DNA of 64,000 nt. Source: Anaerotignum sp. MSJ-24. Lineage in GTDB: Bacteria; Bacillota; Clostridia; Lachnospirales; Anaerotignaceae. The notes below the pieces were generated by a model. The model did no database searches. It saw only the letters and a list, made by a program, of their open reading frames with translations, and was not told the origin of the DNA. Positions 52,109 through 60,150 of this stretch are shown here, piece after piece. A program made the position numbers and the translations under genes. Numbering within the stretch: position 1 is the first letter of the stretch; each line of letters begins with the position of its first letter. The DNA is taken from NCBI RefSeq assembly GCF_018918145.1, contig NZ_JAHLPX010000003.1:62001-126000 (forward strand), read 5' to 3'.

Positions 52109-52792
52109 TTGGGACAGAATGTAAATGACTATCAGAAGGTTGTAACGGCTAAGGAAATACGTAAGGGACATACAGAGCTTCTTGTTAAAGGCACTATCGA
52201 AGGCCTTAAAAGAAGAAGAATGGATGCTTACTACTGCGAAACGATTGAAGAAGCAAATAAGCTTGCGTTAAGCCTTATTCCCGAAGGAGATTCAATATCA
52301 TGGGGCGGTTCAATGACTATACGTGATATGGGACTTACAAAGCTTGTTAAGGAAAGCGGAAAATATAATGTTATGGACCGTGACCTTGCCGGCTCAACTG
52401 AGGAAATGAGAGAAATCCAGCGTCAAGCACTTTTATGTGATACTTTCCTTATGAGCACAAATGCAATGACATCGGATGGCGAGCTTGTTAATATTGACGG
52501 ACTCGGAAATAGAGTTGCGGCACTCTGCTATGGACCTAAGCAGGTAATTGTTATAACAGGCGTAAACAAAATTATGCACTCGGAAGAGGCTGCCATTGAA
52601 AGAGCAAGAAATGTTGCGGCTCCGATAAATATGCAGAGATTTACAGGTAAGGTTACACCATGTTCAAAAACAGGAAAATGCGGCAACTGTTCCGGTGAAG
52701 ATTCTATATGCGGACAGGTAGTTATAACAAGATTTTCAATGATACCTTCAAGAATAAAGGTTATTATTGTAAATGATGATCTCGGCTTTTAA
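52109..52792 (+). CDS. LUD-domain protein (LutC/YkgG-like)
   Basis: A 227-residue LUD protein with SWGGSMTIRDMGL (about residues 65-77), STNAMTSDGELVNIDGLGNR (about 120-139) and GVNKI; Cys in CSKTGKCGNCSGEDSIC near residue 195 may hold a metal or cluster. LutC-type proteins are linked to lactate oxidation, but the stand-alone clostridial forms are not assigned. TTG start after GGAGGAG; 15 bases after aroC, so probably co-transcribed. Confidence 0.85.
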   Translation: MGQNVNDYQKVVTAKEIRKGHTELLVKGTIEGLKRRRMDAYYCETIEEANKLALSLIPEGDSISWGGSMTIRDMGLTKLVKESGKYNVMDRDLAGSTEEMREIQRQALLCDTFLMSTNAMTSDGELVNIDGLGNRVAALCYGPKQVIVITGVNKIMHSEEAAIERARNVAAPINMQRFTGKVTPCSKTGKCGNCSGEDSICGQVVITRFSMIPSRIKVIIVNDDLGF

Positions 52793-52837
52793 TTAAAATA
52801 TAATTATAAACACAAATTTTTAAAGGGAGGAATTCAT

Positions 52838-54112
52838 ATGAATTTCAAAAAGAAAGCATTAGCAGTAACACTTGCATCAGTTATGTCATTATCGGTATGT
52901 GCACCGGCATTTGCCGCCGAAGGTGATACAAGCATTCAGGTAAACGGAGTTAAGAGTGAAACAGTAGCAAGCCTTGTAAACGGAAAAGCTTGTATTAAGG
53001 CTGACAAGGTAAACGAGGTACTTGGCATCGACGGTATTTTAAATAACGGAAAATACATAGTCGGAAACACAATTCTTGATGTTAATACAGGAGATTATCT
53101 CGGCATTCGTGACCTCGCAGAGGCTGCCGGATATATGATCGGCTGGGACAATGAAAACAAAACAGTAGTTGTTGTTGATGTTAATAAGCTCGGAAACGAA
53201 AGCTTTGATATTATCAAAAAATATGTAAATAAAACTATTGAAAATACACCGACAAGCTATAAAACAAACGGTATGTTCAATGGTAATGTTGAAGTAGTTA
53301 CAGATAACACAGTTAAAGTTCCTTTTAGCGGAACAATTTCAGGTGAAACAAATGAAAGGGCTTCAAATATAAATGTAGGCCTTAAGTTAGATATGTCTGA
53401 TGTTTATAATGCAAAGGATGCGGATGGCAATCCCGAAGTATCAGATGCTGAAAAAACTGTTTTAGCTGCAATTGAGGATTCAAATACAAAGGTTATTTAT
53501 AATACAGAAGCAGGAAAGCTTTATCTTAAATCAACACTTTTTGAATCATTCGGTCTTTCAAAGGATGCTTGGCTTGAATTAGATTTCAACTCACTTATGG
53601 ATATGACAGGCTCAAACGGCATGGATATGAATATGCTTGTTAATCTTATCAAAAACGGAGATTTTGACGGCTATGTTTTAGAGACGCTTAAAGCTATGCC
53701 TGTTGACAGTATTACAAGCTATAATGATATCAAAACAGCTTACGATATGATTTGCAAGATGCTTGGAGATTCTTCATTTAAGTATAATAACGGTGCTTAT
53801 ACATCAGAATTTACAACAACAGAGGACGGCATGAATATTAATTATAAATTTGTTCTCGGAGATGACGCATCTGCATTAATCGAAATGAAGGTAAGCCAGG
53901 AAGGTTATATGACAGTTGAATTAACTGCAAAGAATGACAGCAACCTTAACTCAGAAATGAAGCTTAATTTCAATGCAATGGATTTAACTAAGCTTTATAT
54001 GGAATATAAAGCAAGCGTAACAGCTGCAGATACAAATCCTCTTACAGCTCCTGCCGAAGGTGAAACAGTTGTTTCATTGGAAAGTCTTTTTGCCGGTTTA
54101 CTCGGAGCATAA
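52838..54112 (+). CDS. Secreted protein with copper-amine-oxidase-like N-terminal (stalk) domain
   Basis: A 424-residue protein with a signal peptide (cleavage after PAFA, residue 27), a copper amine oxidase N-terminal-like domain (about 33-115, with YLGIRDLAEAAGYMIGWDNE), and a long unrecognised region rich in Asp/Asn/Thr that looks like a lipoprotein-carrier-type beta domain. GGGAGG precedes the ATG. Single gene, with a terminator behind it. Possibly a cell-surface protein; function unknown. Confidence 0.8.
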   Translation: MNFKKKALAVTLASVMSLSVCAPAFAAEGDTSIQVNGVKSETVASLVNGKACIKADKVNEVLGIDGILNNGKYIVGNTILDVNTGDYLGIRDLAEAAGYMIGWDNENKTVVVVDVNKLGNESFDIIKKYVNKTIENTPTSYKTNGMFNGNVEVVTDNTVKVPFSGTISGETNERASNINVGLKLDMSDVYNAKDADGNPEVSDAEKTVLAAIEDSNTKVIYNTEAGKLYLKSTLFESFGLSKDAWLELDFNSLMDMTGSNGMDMNMLVNLIKNGDFDGYVLETLKAMPVDSITSYNDIKTAYDMICKMLGDSSFKYNNGAYTSEFTTTEDGMNINYKFVLGDDASALIEMKVSQEGYMTVELTAKNDSNLNSEMKLNFNAMDLTKLYMEYKASVTAADTNPLTAPAEGETVVSLESLFAGLLGA

Positions 54113-54143
54113 TTGAAATAATAATTTAATAATATGTTGAACT

Positions 54144-54180
54144 TAAACCCTGTCTGTACTATTTGTGCAGATGGGGTTTA
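54144..54180 (+). terminator. Terminator behind the stalk-domain gene
   Basis: TAAACCC (54144-54150) pairs with GGGTTTA (54174-54180), with inner TGTCTG/CAGATG pairing. Confidence 0.7.
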
Positions 54181-54189
54181 TTAATTTAA

Positions 54190-54282
54190 AAGTATATAGA
54201 AAAAATAACCGAAAAAGTATCGGAAAGCTATAATATTTCAAGTGAAAAAGCAAAAAGCCTTGTTGATGAGTATTTTAAATAA
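54190..54282 (+). pseudogene. Thirty-codon coding-like fragment without a start
   Basis: Between two stop codons the frame reads YIEKITEKVSESYNISSEKA then KSLVDEYFK. Composition and codon use look like a genuine helical C terminus, but there is no start codon or Shine-Dalgarno site. Probably the tail of a deleted gene; origin not recognised. Confidence 0.35.
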
Positions 54283-54316
54283 AGTGTAATTAACTGAAAT
54301 AATTTGGCGTAATATA

Positions 54317-54345
54317 TTGACATTTTAATATACAATATGTATACT
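54317..54345 (+). promoter_or_regulatory. Promoter of the thi operon
   Basis: TTGACA (54317-54322) and TATACT (54340-54345) with a 17-base spacer, starting transcription just before the TPP riboswitch. Confidence 0.85.
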
Positions 54346-54359
54346 GTATTTGTAAATTG

Positions 54360-54465
54360 AACAGGGGAGCTGTAAAAGGCTGAGAGGAAGCAAAGACTTC
54401 GACCCTTGGTACATGAGAATGTAACCATACCTGATTTGGATAATGCCAACGTAGGAACGTATATG
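54360..54465 (+). ncRNA. TPP riboswitch (THI element)
   Basis: The conserved pieces are present in order: GGGGAGC, GGCTGAGAGG, GACCCTTGG, ACCTGATTTGGATAATGCCA and ACGTAGGAACG. Binding of thiamine pyrophosphate should favour the terminator at 54474-54503 and switch off the thi genes. Confidence 0.95.
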
Positions 54466-54473
54466 ATTATTAC

Positions 54474-54503
54474 GAGAGATACTTTGGTATCTCTCTTTTT
54501 TTA
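54474..54503 (+). terminator. Riboswitch-controlled terminator
   Basis: GAGAGATAC (54474-54482) pairs with GTATCTCTC (54487-54495) around TTTG, followed by TTTTTTT. Confidence 0.9.
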
Positions 54504-54523
54504 TACATCGGCAAAATCTTAAA

Positions 54524-54656
54524 GGCTCTGACCTTAAATTTATCAATTTACTACTAAACTTAATATGATCAGTTGAGAGTGAACTGAGTTCATGAAGGGG
54601 TACACCACCACGGGTGTAATTCTTTGTGAGCTCTTTTTTAGTTTTCAGAGCCGGTC
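54524..54656 (+). promoter_or_regulatory. Second structured leader with its own terminator, upstream of thiS
   Basis: A stem GAGTTCATGAAG (54586-54597) with CTTTGTGAGCTC (54622-54633), containing an inner TACACC/GGTGTA hairpin (54601-54618), is followed by TTTTTT (54634-54639): a terminator. TCAGTT/AACTGA (54569-54574 with 54582-54587) overlaps its base and could exclude it. GGCTCTGA (54524-54531) pairs with TCAGAGCC (54645-54652), closing the whole domain. It lacks T-box and known riboswitch hallmarks that I recognise. Confidence 0.65.
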
Positions 54657-54681
54657 ATAAGTTTCGAAGGGAGGTTTTTGT

Positions 54682-54879
54682 ATGATTACTGTAAACGGAA
54701 AGGAAATAGCTTTAGAATCACAGCTTACTGTTATGGAGTATCTTGAACAGAATAAATATCAGCTTTCGAGAGTTGCCGTTGAAATGAACGGTGATATACT
54801 GCCTAAATACAGATATTCCGAGGTTATGTTAAAGGACGGAGATCGTCTTGAGGTTGTCAGCTTTGTCGGAGGAGGTTGA
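54682..54879 (+). CDS. thiS: Sulfur carrier protein ThiS
   Basis: A 65-residue ubiquitin-fold protein, ending in Gly-Gly (VSFVGGG), which is adenylated by ThiF and made into a thiocarboxylate that donates sulfur to the thiazole ring. MITVNGKEIALESQLTV is a typical opening. GGGAGG precedes the ATG. Head of thiSFGHE behind two attenuators. Confidence 0.93.
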   Translation: MITVNGKEIALESQLTVMEYLEQNKYQLSRVAVEMNGDILPKYRYSEVMLKDGDRLEVVSFVGGG

Positions 54880-54883
54880 TAAA

Positions 54884-55525
54884 ATGCAGAAACAATTATC
54901 TAAAGAGGAAATTTATGCCGCACTTAATGAAAGACATTCACCGGAGATACAGGCTGTTCTGTCGGCCGGAAATGTGGCAATAGCCGGCCTTGGCGGTCTT
55001 GGCTCCAATGTGGCATATTCATTGACAAGAATCGGTGTTGGGCATCTTCATCTTATTGATTTTGATGTTGTTGATGTCACAAATCTTAACCGTCAGCAGT
55101 ATTTTATGGAGCATGTCGGTATGTATAAAACGGAGGCTTTAAAATCTCTGCTTATGAAAATCAATCCGTATATAGAGATAAAAACCGATTGTGTAAGGGT
55201 TACGGAGGAAAATATAAAAGAGCTGTTCTGCGATAATGATATAGTCTGCGAGGCATTTGATAATCCGGATGCAAAGGCACTTTTAGTAAACGGAATAATG
55301 GAATATTTTCCGGAGAAAAAGCTTGTTTCCGCATCGGGAATGGCAGGCTTCGGCAGCAGTAACAGTATTGTGACAAGACGCATCACAAAGAACTTTTATT
55401 TATGTGGCGACAGAGTTACCGCACCGAGCTACGGAAACGGACTTATGGCTCCGAGAGTTGCGGTCTGTGCGGCACATGAGGCAAATATGATTACTCGTCT
55501 TATCCTCGGTGAAGAGGAAGTTTGA
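54884..55525 (+). CDS. thiF: ThiS adenylyltransferase ThiF
   Basis: A 213-residue E1-like enzyme: nucleotide-binding GLGGLGSNVAYSLTRIGVG (about residues 36-54), DFDVVDVTNLNRQQYF (about 60-75) and a substrate-binding second half. It lacks the C-terminal Cys-x2-Cys zinc pairs of long ThiF proteins, as in the short clostridial type. Start at MQKQLSK, four bases after thiS; GGAGG lies at the end of thiS. Confidence 0.9.
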   Translation: MQKQLSKEEIYAALNERHSPEIQAVLSAGNVAIAGLGGLGSNVAYSLTRIGVGHLHLIDFDVVDVTNLNRQQYFMEHVGMYKTEALKSLLMKINPYIEIKTDCVRVTEENIKELFCDNDIVCEAFDNPDAKALLVNGIMEYFPEKKLVSASGMAGFGSSNSIVTRRITKNFYLCGDRVTAPSYGNGLMAPRVAVCAAHEANMITRLILGEEEV

Positions 55526-55548
55526 TTATTTAGAGAGAGGGCATTGAT

Positions 55549-56325
55549 ATGAATTTAAATGATGATAAATTTGTTTTGGGCGGACATGAGTTTACTTCAC
55601 GTTTTATTCTCGGTTCGGGAAAATTTTCACTTGAGCTTGTAAAGGCTTGTATAGAAAAAGCAGGAGCACAGATAATTACACTTGCACTCAGACGTGCCAA
55701 CGAAGGCGGAGTTGCAAACATTCTTGATTATATTCCTAAGGATATAGTTCTTCTTCCAAATACATCAGGAGCGAGAAACGCAGACGAGGCTGTTCGTATA
55801 GCAAGACTTTCGAGAGAGCTTGGCTGTGGAAACTTTGTTAAAATCGAGGTTGTGCATGATTCAAAATACCTTCTTCCCGATAACTATGAAACAATAAAGG
55901 CAACCGAAATACTTGCAAAGGAAGGATTTGTTGTAATGCCTTATATGTATCCGGATCTTAATGCCGCAAGAGATCTTGCAAATGCCGGAGCGGCATGTAT
56001 AATGCCTCTCGGCTCACCTATCGGCTCAAATAAAGGACTCTGCACAAAGGACTTTATCCAGATACTTATAGACGAAATAGACCTTCCTATTATTGTAGAT
56101 GCCGGAATTGGCCGTCCTTCACAGGCTTGTGAGGCTATGGAAATGGGTGCAGCCGCAGTTATGGCAAACACAGCCGTTGCGACAGCCGGAGATATTCCTC
56201 TTATGGCAGAGGCGTTCAAAAAAGCAATAGAAGCCGGAAGAAGTGCTTATCTTTCAGGTCTTGGTCGTACAATTGAAAGAGGAGCAAGTGCATCTTCACC
56301 TTTAACGGGATTTTTAGAGGACTAA
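55549..56325 (+). CDS. thiG: Thiazole synthase
   Basis: A 258-residue TIM barrel that condenses DXP, dehydroglycine and ThiS-thiocarboxylate. Visible: GSGKF near residue 24, [19 protein letters not shown] (about 65-83), [25 protein letters not shown] and [19 protein letters not shown] (about 183-201). Full length; central gene of the operon. Confidence 0.95.
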   Translation: MNLNDDKFVLGGHEFTSRFILGSGKFSLELVKACIEKAGAQIITLALRRANEGGVANILDYIPKDIVLLPNTSGARNADEAVRIARLSRELGCGNFVKIEVVHDSKYLLPDNYETIKATEILAKEGFVVMPYMYPDLNAARDLANAGAACIMPLGSPIGSNKGLCTKDFIQILIDEIDLPIIVDAGIGRPSQACEAMEMGAAAVMANTAVATAGDIPLMAEAFKKAIEAGRSAYLSGLGRTIERGASASSPLTGFLED

Positions 56326-56337
56326 GGAGGCACTGAA

Positions 56338-57552
56338 ATGAATAATAACCATGTAAACGAAAGTATTTTAAGCGAGGAAATACTTGAGGATCAGAAGAAA
56401 AACAGAATTGATCATATGACATACCTTCCCGGAATGGAAGTCCTTAAGTCCGATACAATGGACAAGGTTATAGAAGCCATGAATGCTTATGACTATGATA
56501 AATACACAGAGGCAGATGTACGCCGTGCATTACTGCATGACAACCGTACACCGGAGGACTTCGGAGCACTTCTTTCTCCTGCGGCACTTCCGCTTTTGGA
56601 GGAAATAGCACAGGCGGCACAGAAGGAAACAAAAAAGCATTTCGGTAACAGCATATATATGTTTACACCGATATATATAGCAAACTACTGTGAGAACTAT
56701 TGTATTTACTGCGGCTTTAATTGTCATAACAAAATAAACAGAGCTATGCTCAATGATGAAGAAATTGATAAGGAAATGGCGGCTATCGCAAAAACAGGCC
56801 TTCAGGAAATACTTATACTTACAGGCGAAAGCCGAGTTAAATCAGATGTTCAGTACATAGGAAATGCCTGTAAAATAGCAAGAAAGTATTTCAAAGTAAT
56901 CGGACTTGAAATATATCCTGTAAATTCTGATGAATATGCTTATCTCCATGAATGCGGTGCGGATTATGTAACGGTATTCCAGGAAACATATAATTCGGAT
57001 AAGTATGAAACACTCCATCTTGCCGGACATAAAAGAATATTCCCTTATCGCCTTAATGCACAGGAAAGAGCACTTAAGGGCGGCATGAGAGGCGTTGGAT
57101 TTGCGGCACTTCTCGGTCTTGACGATTTCCGTAAGGACGCTTTTGCAACTGGCTACCATGCTTATCTTCTTCAGAGAAAATATCCTCATGCGGAAATAGC
57201 TTTCTCATGTCCGAGATTAAGACCTATCATAAATAACGACCGTATCAACCCTATGGACGTACATGAAAAACAGCTTTTGCAGGTTGTCTGTGCGTATCGT
57301 CTGTTTATGCCCTTTGCAAGCATAACGGTATCTACAAGAGAATGCGAGCGAGTTCGTGATAACCTTGTAAATATTGCGGCAACAAAAATATCAGCAGGAG
57401 TAAGCACAGGAATAGGCAGTCATGTTGAGGACATAGAGGATAAGGGCGACGATCAGTTTGAAATATCCGACGGACGTTCCGTTGATGAGGTTTATAATGC
57501 ACTTGTCGATAACGGTTTACAGCCGGTAATGAGCGACTATATTTATGTATAA
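56338..57552 (+). CDS. thiH: 2-iminoacetate synthase (radical SAM, ThiH)
   Basis: A 404-residue radical SAM enzyme cleaving tyrosine to dehydroglycine and p-cresol, the oxygen-independent route used by anaerobes. The cluster cysteines are Cys 118, 122 and 125 in YCENYCIYCGF, followed by LTGESRVKSDVQYI. C-terminal HPSR-like region with SCPRLRP. AAGGAGG precedes the ATG. Confidence 0.95.
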   Translation: MNNNHVNESILSEEILEDQKKNRIDHMTYLPGMEVLKSDTMDKVIEAMNAYDYDKYTEADVRRALLHDNRTPEDFGALLSPAALPLLEEIAQAAQKETKKHFGNSIYMFTPIYIANYCENYCIYCGFNCHNKINRAMLNDEEIDKEMAAIAKTGLQEILILTGESRVKSDVQYIGNACKIARKYFKVIGLEIYPVNSDEYAYLHECGADYVTVFQETYNSDKYETLHLAGHKRIFPYRLNAQERALKGGMRGVGFAALLGLDDFRKDAFATGYHAYLLQRKYPHAEIAFSCPRLRPIINNDRINPMDVHEKQLLQVVCAYRLFMPFASITVSTRECERVRDNLVNIAATKISAGVSTGIGSHVEDIEDKGDDQFEISDGRSVDEVYNALVDNGLQPVMSDYIYV

Positions 57553-57573
57553 AGAATTGTAATGGGTGAGCTT

Positions 57574-58146
57574 ATGAGCCTTAATCATAATGATGTTATT
57601 GCAGTGACAAACAGAAGCCTTTGCGAAAGACCGTTTTTGGAGCAGATAGAACGTGTATGCCGATTCAAGCCTAAGGCACTGATACTGCGTGAAAAGGATT
57701 TGCCGGAGAACGAGTATGAAAGGATTGCAAAACAGGTTATGGAAATATGCGGTAGATATGATTTGCTTTGTATATTGCATTCGTTTCCACAGACAGCGGT
57801 TAAGCTTAATTGCAAGGCGATTCATCTGCCATTGACGGTACTAAAAAAATCTGTTGATATGCTTGACAATTTTGATATTGTCGGAACTTCGGTTCATTCC
57901 GTTGAAGATGCACTTGAGGCACAAAGGCTCGGTGCTGATTATGTTACGGCAGGGCATATATATGAAACCGACTGCAAGAAAGGACTTCCTCCGAGAGGTT
58001 TGGAGTTTTTAAAAAATGTATGTGATTCGGTTGATATTCCGGTTTATGGCATAGGCGGAATAAAAATCAATGAAGAGCAGATAGAAGAAGTAAAAAAATG
58101 CGGTGCATCTGGTGGCTGTATAATGTCCGGAATGATGCGACTGTAA
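57574..58146 (+). CDS. thiE: Thiamine phosphate synthase-family protein (ThiE/TenI)
   Basis: A 190-residue TIM barrel: ILREKDLPENEYERIAKQV (about residues 32-50), HLPLTVL, VGTSVHSVEDALEAQRLGADYVTAGHIYETDCKKG in two motifs (GTSVHS and DYVTAGHI) and VYGIGGIK. It should join the thiazole and pyrimidine parts, or act as the related TenI. Start at MSLNHND because the ATG four codons upstream lacks a ribosome site. No thiC, thiD or thiM is in the window. Confidence 0.85.
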   Translation: MSLNHNDVIAVTNRSLCERPFLEQIERVCRFKPKALILREKDLPENEYERIAKQVMEICGRYDLLCILHSFPQTAVKLNCKAIHLPLTVLKKSVDMLDNFDIVGTSVHSVEDALEAQRLGADYVTAGHIYETDCKKGLPPRGLEFLKNVCDSVDIPVYGIGGIKINEEQIEEVKKCGASGGCIMSGMMRL

Positions 58147-58163
58147 ATAAAGGCTATTAATTC

Positions 58164-58198
58164 AAACAGGCTTTGCTGTATATCGGCAAAGCCTGTTT
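58164..58198. terminator. Bidirectional terminator between thiE and the cobD-like gene
   Basis: AAACAGGCTTTGC (58164-58176) pairs perfectly with GCAAAGCCTGTTT (58186-58198). Confidence 0.85.
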
Positions 58199-58208
58199 AA
58201 CATATATT

Positions 58209-59268
58209 CTATAAAATTTCTTGTAATACCTTTATTAAAGCTGTATTTTCATCATGCAAACGAATGGCTATACGGCAGTATTCTGAGCCTAATCCGTAAA
58301 ATTTAGAACAGTCCCTTACTTTTATGCCTTTTTCGATAAGCCTCTGACAAATGTTTTTATACTCTGTTTTTAAAAGCAGAAAGTTTCCGTATGACGGATA
58401 TACCTTAACAGGGAGTTTCTGCAATTCCGAAAGCAGATATTTGCGTTCTTCTGAAATTAGGCTGTAAGTATTCTGCATATATGAGCAGTCCAAAAGTGCA
58501 CATATTCCGGCAAGCTGTGCCGGTGTGGAAACCGCAAAGTCCTGACCGTATAACTTCATATCGGAAAGTAACTTAGAATTTCCGGAAATACAAAAACCGA
58601 GCCGGAATCCGGCTAAGGAATAGGTTTTTGTAAATGCGTCTATTACAATAATTTTATTGTTTTTAGAGGCAATAGCCTTAATAGTGTATTTTTCCCAATC
58701 CGGAATAAATTCCATAAAGCATTCGTCCGTAACAAGAAATATATTTTTATCACAGCACAGCTTTATGATTTTTTTTCAAAAGCTGTGGTTCAACAAGCTG
58801 TCCTGTCGGATTATTGGGGTTGCATAAAAACAGTATATCGCAGTCCGATTGAACGACGGATAATATTCCTTCGTCCAATATAAAATTATTTTCCGCTTTT
58901 GTCATATAGTGCTGTACTTCACAGCCGACAAGCTCCAAAGCACGATTATATTCCTCAAAGGTAGGTTCTATTATAACAGCGTGCTTTGGTTTTAATGCAA
59001 ATACCAGACGATACAGCAAATCGTCGGCCCCGTTTCCGCATAAAATTGTGTCTGCATTGACATTATATTTTTCCGCAAGACATGAGGACAGATATTTGCA
59101 GTAAGGATCTGGATATACTCCTGTGATGTCTGCCGGATTTGAAAGCTGTTGCTTTACTGTGCCGGGAATTCCGAGCGGATTTATATTGACGGAAAAATCA
59201 AGACAGCTTTCATCTGAATTTTCGGTTATTGTCTGCCATGAAGACGGCAGTTTTATTTTAGATTTCAT
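58209..59268 (-). pseudogene. CobD/HisC-like PLP-dependent decarboxylase or aminotransferase, frame broken at an A8 run
   Basis: The first frame (from MKSKIKLPSSW) has DFSVNINPLGIP, typical of CobD-type proteins, CGNGADDLLYRL and FLCNPNNPTGQLV; the second has VTDECFMEFIPDW and the PLP-lysine motif DAFTKTYSLAGFRLG. They meet at minus-strand A8 (58769-58776): one A fewer makes LLKKIIKLCCDKN and a full-length protein of about 353 residues. CobD makes aminopropanol phosphate for cobalamin, but no other cob gene is nearby, so another amine product is possible. It follows the methyltransferase gene by 13 bases. Confidence 0.8.
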
Positions 59269-59281
59269 TGGCTTTAATCTT

Positions 59282-59896
59282 TTATTTCTTTTTTGCAAAA
59301 ATGCAAAGCCAGTGCTTTTCGGTATTGATATAGCATTTTATTTTATAAAATCCTGCTTTTTCCAAAGCGCTGTGGAGCTGATCCTCGTTATATACGCTCA
59401 TGCCTTCGATTATGTTTACCCATTTTTCGTCGGATTTGTTTTCACCGTCACTGCCGTTACATACCATAAATATGCCACCGTGCTTCAATACTCGGTTTAC
59501 CTCAGTAAAACATTCCTCCAGCCCCGGCCAGAAATAAATTGTTTCAAATGCGGATACGCAGTCAAAAGTATTATCCGAAAAAGGCATTTCCGCAACATTT
59601 CCACGGAGTATTTCGCAACGGTTCCTTTTGATTGCCCATTTGTTTTTCTTTGATGATTCGTCAACGCTTACTTCCGAATAATCAAGACCTGTTATATGGC
59701 TGTTTTTGCTTTTTCTTAACCAGGTTGCTATGTTTTTGCCGCCTCCGCAACCGATATCAAGAATGTTAAGATTATCTCTCATGGAAAGCTTAGAAAATCC
59801 CCAGGTCGCTATGGGGCTGTGGCAGACATTCATAAGTCTAACCATTATTGTTCCGCCAAATCCGACCGGTTTGCGAGTGTTTTGATAAAATCCCAT
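59282..59896 (-). CDS. SAM-dependent methyltransferase (UbiE-like)
   Basis: A 204-residue class I methyltransferase with motif I ILDIGCGGGKNIATW (about residues 45-59), the acidic motif II residue in ITGLDYSE, and EMPFSDNTFDCVSAFETIYFWPG (about 103-125), all small-molecule type. Opening FYQNTRKPVGFGGTIMVRLMN. The gene is divergent from another methyltransferase gene (60151) across a repeat-containing control region, and co-transcribed with the cobD-like gene. Substrate unknown. Confidence 0.82.
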   Translation of the reverse strand: MGFYQNTRKPVGFGGTIMVRLMNVCHSPIATWGFSKLSMRDNLNILDIGCGGGKNIATWLRKSKNSHITGLDYSEVSVDESSKKNKWAIKRNRCEILRGNVAEMPFSDNTFDCVSAFETIYFWPGLEECFTEVNRVLKHGGIFMVCNGSDGENKSDEKWVNIIEGMSVYNEDQLHSALEKAGFYKIKCYINTEKHWLCIFAKKK

Positions 59897-59928
59897 ATGT
59901 TTTTACCTCCGTTAGAATTAATATTTTC

Positions 59929-60013
59929 ATATTAACATATCATGTCAACAGCCACAACTGAAAATTTGCAAATTAAAATTATGTTGACATGAAAATGCTT
60001 TTATGTTAATATG
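59929..60013. promoter_or_regulatory. Divergent control region with inverted CATATTAACATA / TATGTTAATATG boxes
   Basis: Minus-strand and plus-strand copies of GTTGACATGA followed by TATGTTAATATG face away from each other (about 59929-59948 and 59983-60013), with no spacer in the left copy and a nine-base insert in the right copy. They could be binding sites for one regulator controlling both directions. Confidence 0.6.
59984..60012 (+). promoter_or_regulatory. Promoter of the methyltransferase-ABC importer operon
   Basis: TTGACA (59984-59989) and TAATAT (60007-60012) with a 17-base spacer. Both hexamers lie inside the repeated boxes, so regulator binding would block polymerase. Confidence 0.75.
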
Positions 60014-60072
60014 TACAAAGAATGACAGTCAAGAAGGCTGCAAATGTACCATTTTATTTATTAGTGTATTAT

Positions 60073-60120
60073 AAACCATGAAGGTTATTGTATATTTTTA
60101 TACCCTCATGGTTTTTTTAT
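60073..60120 (+). terminator. Leader terminator ahead of the methyltransferase gene
   Basis: AAACCATGA (60073-60081) pairs with TCATGGTTT (60106-60114) and a T run follows. It lies about 60 bases after the promoter and before the gene, so it should work as an attenuator; the sensor is unknown. Confidence 0.65.
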
Positions 60121-60150
60121 TTGCAATTTTAAAGATGAAAGGGGATTTTT

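Noticed and set aside
54524-54656. T-box leader ahead of thiS
   Set aside because: No specifier loop and no conserved AGGGTGG-type antiterminator bulge.
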